NCBI RefSeq assembly: GCF_030908245.1
Contig: NZ_JAVFJJ010000020.1
Coordinates: forward strand, 1 to 62,674
Source: Sinomonas sp. ASV322
GTDB lineage: Bacteria; Actinomycetota; Actinomycetes; Actinomycetales; Micrococcaceae
DNA length: 62,674 nucleotides
Reading direction: 5' to 3'
The translations under genes and the position numbers were made by a program. Numbering within the stretch: the stretch's first letter is position 1; every line of letters begins with the position of its first letter. This document shows, in pieces, positions 60,201 through 62,674 of the stretch. The notes beneath the pieces are model-generated. The model did not search any database. It was not told the DNA's origin and saw only the letters and a list, made by a program, of their open reading frames with translations.

Positions 60201-61266
60201 GCTTTGTGACACGGTGGGACGTGGGGTCGTAGGTGAGGCGGATTGGATAGTTCAGGTTGGGGTCCTGCACCGAGGCGAGCAGGCCGTTCGCGTCGTAGGC
60301 GTGGGTGGTCTTGAATCCGGCGGCGTCCGTGACTGTCTGGAGCCGCCCCGACGTGTCGTACAGGTAGGCCACGGTCCGCCCGTCGGAGCCGGTGAGCCCG
60401 CTGACGAGCCCGGCCGTGTTGTAGGCGAGGGTGATGGTCCGGCCCGATGCGAAGGCGGAGGAGAGCTTGCCAGCGCTCCAGTTCAGGGTTGTGCCTTGGC
60501 CGTTGCGCTCGAGGACGCTGGTGAGAAGCCCGTTCGCGTCGAAGGTGTCGACGGTTTGGTCCTTGAATGTCAGGGTCCATCCGCCGCCCGATGCCGCGGC
60601 GAGAACGGAGTGGATCCCGATGGGCGCGGAGTAGGTGGTGCCGGACTTGGTGAACACCTGTATTGACCCGCTCGGGTCGTGGTAGGTGACGTTTCCTGTT
60701 GTCGCGTCGACGGTGAGGGCCGCGTCGTACGAGTCGGACCAGCCGGGCCCGAAGCGGTTCGAGCGGGATGCGTCGGACGAGTAGCTGCGGGCGAAGGCCA
60801 GTCCGCCGCCTCTGGCGGCGTAGCCGAGGTCGGCCCGGTCGGGGTGGTAGGTGAAGGCGCCTGTCAGCGAGTCGACGGGGTCGCCGGCTGTGGCATGGTT
60901 GGGGTGTCCCGCGGCATCGGTCGGGTAGACGACTGCGCAGATGAAGAACTGTCGGCCCTGCAAGAGGTTCATGGATCCGGCGTTGCCATTGCAGATGTAG
61001 CCGATAGGGCCGGCGTACTGGATGCTCTCGAAGGTCCTGTCCAGATACGGCGATCCGGTCGCGGCGGCCGGCGCCGCAGTGCTCGAAGTGCCCGCGCCTT
61101 CGCCCTTGCCCTGGGGCCCGGTCACCTTCGGGATCACCGTCTTGGGCGGAAGAGGGGCCGGCGGGTCAATGGCTGCGGCAACGTGAGTCTCGGCGCTGCG
61201 ACCAGGGGGCGATGCCTGGGCCGTCAGTGCCACACCCGCAACTGATATGGAGTAGTCCGCTGTCAA
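57247..61266 (-). CDS. Rhs/YD-repeat polymorphic toxin, N-terminus truncated
   Basis: 1339 aa from a TTG codon at 61266. Order: residual signal-like SISVAGVALTAQA (about 6-18), a linker, a DUF6531-like block (GDPVDSLTGAFTYHPDRADL), more than 20 YD repeats (about 250-1090), the Rhs core end (ARDYSPVDGRFLIPDPAGV, YAAGNPLAFIDPSG, about 1100-1140), a hydrophobic pre-toxin region and a C-terminal toxin from LRHYTTQEAADAISKGGEI (about 1240) with GKIWLTP. The HYT start resembles HYD1-type ADP-ribosyltransferase toxins; this is tentative. The shell encapsulates the toxin for delivery to competitors. Confidence 0.88.
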   Translation of the reverse strand: MTADYSISVAGVALTAQASPPGRSAETHVAAAIDPPAPLPPKTVIPKVTGPQGKGEGAGTSSTAAPAAATGSPYLDRTFESIQYAGPIGYICNGNAGSMNLLQGRQFFICAVVYPTDAAGHPNHATAGDPVDSLTGAFTYHPDRADLGYAARGGGLAFARSYSSDASRSNRFGPGWSDSYDAALTVDATTGNVTYHDPSGSIQVFTKSGTTYSAPIGIHSVLAAASGGGWTLTFKDQTVDTFDANGLLTSVLERNGQGTTLNWSAGKLSSAFASGRTITLAYNTAGLVSGLTGSDGRTVAYLYDTSGRLQTVTDAAGFKTTHAYDANGLLASVQDPNLNYPIRLTYDPTSHRVTKQLDPDGNTTTFGWTQTGADTGTGTATVTDPRGKTITHTYSGGYLYSQTDADGNVSQFAWDGNATLTSYTDPLKNSTYFSYDSAGNLTSRAGSDNYSEQYTYNGRNDLTQFVDFSGNKTTYTYDSYGNLATVTRASITCAPGTVTAMQYTYNADGTLKSATDALSRTTQYGYTTQGDLVSVTSPGGQITTDTVDAAGRATSTVEPRGNVTGANPDTYRTTMTWDNLDRVTSTKDPLGHTTATFYDPTGRIDHLVDAKGGTTAYTSGTTTRPRSVQGPDPSVGPQKYTYDVDGNVATATSPAGVVTTYTYTSNNAVNTISSTGTGTWTYDHDAAGRISKATAPSGRSVTMTRTPKGLVSKLAYSDATPPVSFTYDQNGNRYTMTDGRGTSYYTYNAINQLASVIFVNVSNTYKYAYDEAGEPISRQLPDGSTPTQYAYDKDGRLTAVTSGTTTLAAYAYDPTTGTVTTSLQGGVTSTLQIDAARRPMSVQSQKSTTVLTKSQYTLDELGNPTQIANIDGTTDSYAYSPLSRLQAACYAASTCSSTAANANFRYSYDGDGNIASVVQPAGTTNYTYDTAGRVTGRSGLKGTAAYQYDADGNTTSDGTSSYNWNAASQLTSVTTGTATTSYAYDGDSHRTGTTAGTTTTTSTYDPINGKLALEQQGNKNTTVRKYDYGIGLVSMTTGSNAYSYLTDALGSVRGVTDPTGALVLGYSYNPYGDARSSTASGKNPPQNPLQFAGSYLTTPLYRMGARDYSPVDGRFLIPDPAGVPGRGYTYAAGNPLAFIDPSGLSEYDWRKMVNSLANGISTVAGTVAVVCIEAAPILGGLSFAASAVEVATSDQTSSCLSGHGACDQAIVSGAMVFAFGKFGVGGKAAGALETGAASALRHYTTQEAADAISKGGEILPGLSSGKIWLTPDKFATGAEAQAKLALNRTPDGYFEIPACRVQCPSTPSTVQPLYGQPGGGTEVTTQFPIDVGGLQFVRF

Positions 61267-61534
61267 GTGGGCATGGCGAGGCGCCGCCGGGAGGGAGTCC
61301 TGGCGGCGCCTCTGTGCTTCGCGTGGCGGGCGCCGGCGAGCGTGTCGTTGGGCGACGCGCGGTCAGGCTGATATGCGCGGGTTGGCTACCGCAGGGCGGT
61401 GGTTCGGCTGGAGTCGGTCCGCGTGTCTAGGAGCGAACGTTGGCCCCAGGAGGGGGTCTGTTCATAGTTGCGCCGCGGGTGGCTCCACGCGCTGCCGCCG
61501 GCACCTTGCGCCGTGGCGAAGCGGCCTTCGGGAG
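61267..61534. other. Non-coding end of the IS110 element / junction with rhs
   Basis: No gene. GGCGCCGCC and GGCGGCGCC (about 61281-61311) form a perfect 9-bp hairpin arm pair; further GC-rich potential stems follow to 61530. IS110-family elements encode a structured bridge RNA in a non-coding end; this end lies downstream of the transposase, as in the IS1111 subgroup. Confidence 0.45.
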
Positions 61535-62629
61535 TCAGTCGTCGTCCATGACTGCCAGGGACCAGCACCAGCCGGCCAGCTCGCGGGCGACGGCGACGTT
61601 GGCCACGGTCGGGCGCTTGCGCCGCTCGAGGAACCGCACCCACCGGGCGTGCAGGCGCTGGTTGCCCTCGTCGCCGCGGGCCCGTGCCGCGGCCGGGGCG
61701 AGCTCCCACCGGTCCCGAAGGGTCTTCCCGACCGCGTAGCGGGCACGGTGGTGCCAGGCGGCCTCGACCAGGAGGCGGCGGACGTGGGCGTTGCCGGTCT
61801 TGGTGATCGGCCCCTGCGCCCGGGACGCGCCCGAGGAATGCTCGGACGGGGTCAGCCCGACGAAGGAGCCGATGGTGGCCCCGGTGAACCGGTGCCAGTC
61901 TCCGATCTCTACCGCGAGGGCGAACCCGGTCAGCGTGCTGACCCCGCGCAGGCAGCCCAGGCGGTGTACGGCCGGGGCGAACTCGCTGCCCGCAGCGAGC
62001 TCCTCGATCGCGCGGTCGAGCCGGTCGCGGCGGGCTTTGACCGTCAGCACGGCCTCGTAGTCGGAGTCGAACGCCATCCGGGTCGCCCTCGAGCCCAGCG
62101 CCGGGGCCGCGTCCCTGCGCAGCCACGTGTCATGGGCCCCGGTCCAGGCATCGCCTCCGTCGTAGACGATCCCGTGCCGCAGCAGCAGCTTCGAGAGCCG
62201 GTGCCGGGCCCGCATCAGGTCCCCGCGGCAGTCCTCCCGCGCCCGCACCAGGTCACGCGCGGACTCCTGCTCCACGGTCGGGACCGCCACCGGGGTGACC
62301 TCGTCCAGGCGCAGCAGCCTCGCCAGGTGCACCGCGTCCCGGGCATCGGTCTTCACCCGGTCCCCCGACGGGCGCTGGAGCCGGGACGGGGCCGCAACCA
62401 CGCACCTGACCCCCCGTGAGGTCAAGGCCCGCCAAAGCCCGAACCCCGTCGGGCCGGCCTCATAGACCACGGCGACCGGGCCTGGCAAGCAGGCCAGCCA
62501 TGACCTGATCGCCTGCTCCGACGGGGCAAGCCTGGCCTGCACCAGCTCGCCGGTCACGCCGTCGATCGCCGCCGCGGCAACCGAACGGGCGTGCACATCC
62601 AGCCCAACACTCGTACGCTCAATGAACAC
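61535..62629 (-). CDS. IS110-family transposase
   Basis: Protein of 364 aa. The N-terminal RuvC-like DEDD domain is visible: SVGLDVHARSVAAAAIDG (first Asp), VAVVYEAGPTGFGLWRAL (Glu) and DRVKTDARDAVHLARLLR (paired Asp). The C-terminal Transposase_20 domain has LGCLRGVSTLTGFALAVEIG, FTGATIGSFVGLTPSEHSSG with its conserved Ser, and TGNAHVRRLLVEAAWHH. Intact and of normal length. Start ATG 62629. Confidence 0.93.
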   Translation of the reverse strand: MFIERTSVGLDVHARSVAAAAIDGVTGELVQARLAPSEQAIRSWLACLPGPVAVVYEAGPTGFGLWRALTSRGVRCVVAAPSRLQRPSGDRVKTDARDAVHLARLLRLDEVTPVAVPTVEQESARDLVRAREDCRGDLMRARHRLSKLLLRHGIVYDGGDAWTGAHDTWLRRDAAPALGSRATRMAFDSDYEAVLTVKARRDRLDRAIEELAAGSEFAPAVHRLGCLRGVSTLTGFALAVEIGDWHRFTGATIGSFVGLTPSEHSSGASRAQGPITKTGNAHVRRLLVEAAWHHRARYAVGKTLRDRWELAPAAARARGDEGNQRLHARWVRFLERRKRPTVANVAVARELAGWCWSLAVMDDD

Positions 62630-62674
62630 CGGGGCCTCCCACGCATGTCGGATAGGCCGGGCAGGGGACTCTGC

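Larger units (their letters stand above)
61267..62674 (-). mobile_element. IS110-family insertion sequence (right side outside window)
   Basis: One DEDD transposase gene and a GC-rich non-coding end beside the truncated rhs gene. IS110 elements lack clear terminal inverted repeats, so the exact boundary near 61262-61280 is inferred from where the rhs coding sequence stops making sense. The other end is at or beyond base 62674. Confidence 0.7.

Noticed and set aside
58795-60666. 623-codon ORF antisense to the Rhs gene
   Set aside because: Val/Gly/Arg repeat shadow of the YD repeats; no ribosome site or family.

Overview
The window is high-GC actinobacterial DNA. Gene density, GTG starts, strong GGAGG ribosome sites, the absence of dedicated ATPases for two sugar-type ABC systems, an ECF41-type sigma factor and a mycothiol-type isomerase all fit Micrococcales, probably an Arthrobacter- or Sinomonas-like soil bacterium. 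That placement is inferred from gene content, not from a marker gene. No rRNA or tRNA gene and no CRISPR array was recognised.

Layout. 1-1409 is an IS481-type element. 1.4-13.8 kb holds small enzymes, a very large membrane protein with a lipase-like nucleophile elbow and a Pro/Ala minisatellite, a potassium channel, lipoproteins, an AraC regulator and small membrane proteins. 13.8-20.3 kb is a LacI-controlled sugar locus: binding protein, two permeases, ThuA-like protein and Gfo/Idh/MocA dehydrogenase, with the same 14-bp operator before lacI and before the binding protein. 20.3-23.5 kb contains gene remnants, a second potassium channel and a YciI-like protein. 23.7-36.3 kb is a catabolic island: GntR regulator, ring-opening cyclic amide hydrolase (barbiturase/cyanurate type), a second CUT1-type transporter, RpiR regulator, two MFS transporters, a TIM-barrel isomerase-like protein, an Asp/Glu/hydantoin racemase-family protein and a DUF6282-like metal hydrolase. 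Together they suggest import and stepwise opening of a cyclic amide or ureide.

36.3-52.4 kb carries DNA polymerase IV, a DHA2-type drug exporter, a fatty acid desaturase, a cold-shock protein and a probable accessory tyrosyl-tRNA synthetase behind an attenuator-like leader. Between these lie AT-richer islets of small secreted or membrane proteins and many decayed gene ends. 52.4-54.7 kb is an ECF41 sigma/FAD-oxidoreductase pair with a matching promoter. 56.5-61.3 kb is an Rhs/YD-repeat polymorphic toxin with immunity candidates, apparently cut at its N-terminus. An IS110-type element closes the window.

The recurrent theme is partial duplication. Gene starts (MFS exporter leader, three copies) and gene ends (potassium channel, lipoprotein) or internal pieces (RpiR) are copied elsewhere in the window and left as fragments beside islet genes. 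Several genes carry a single disabling change: an in-frame TAA in a PLDc_N-type gene and frameshifts in a secreted-protein gene and a higA-like gene.
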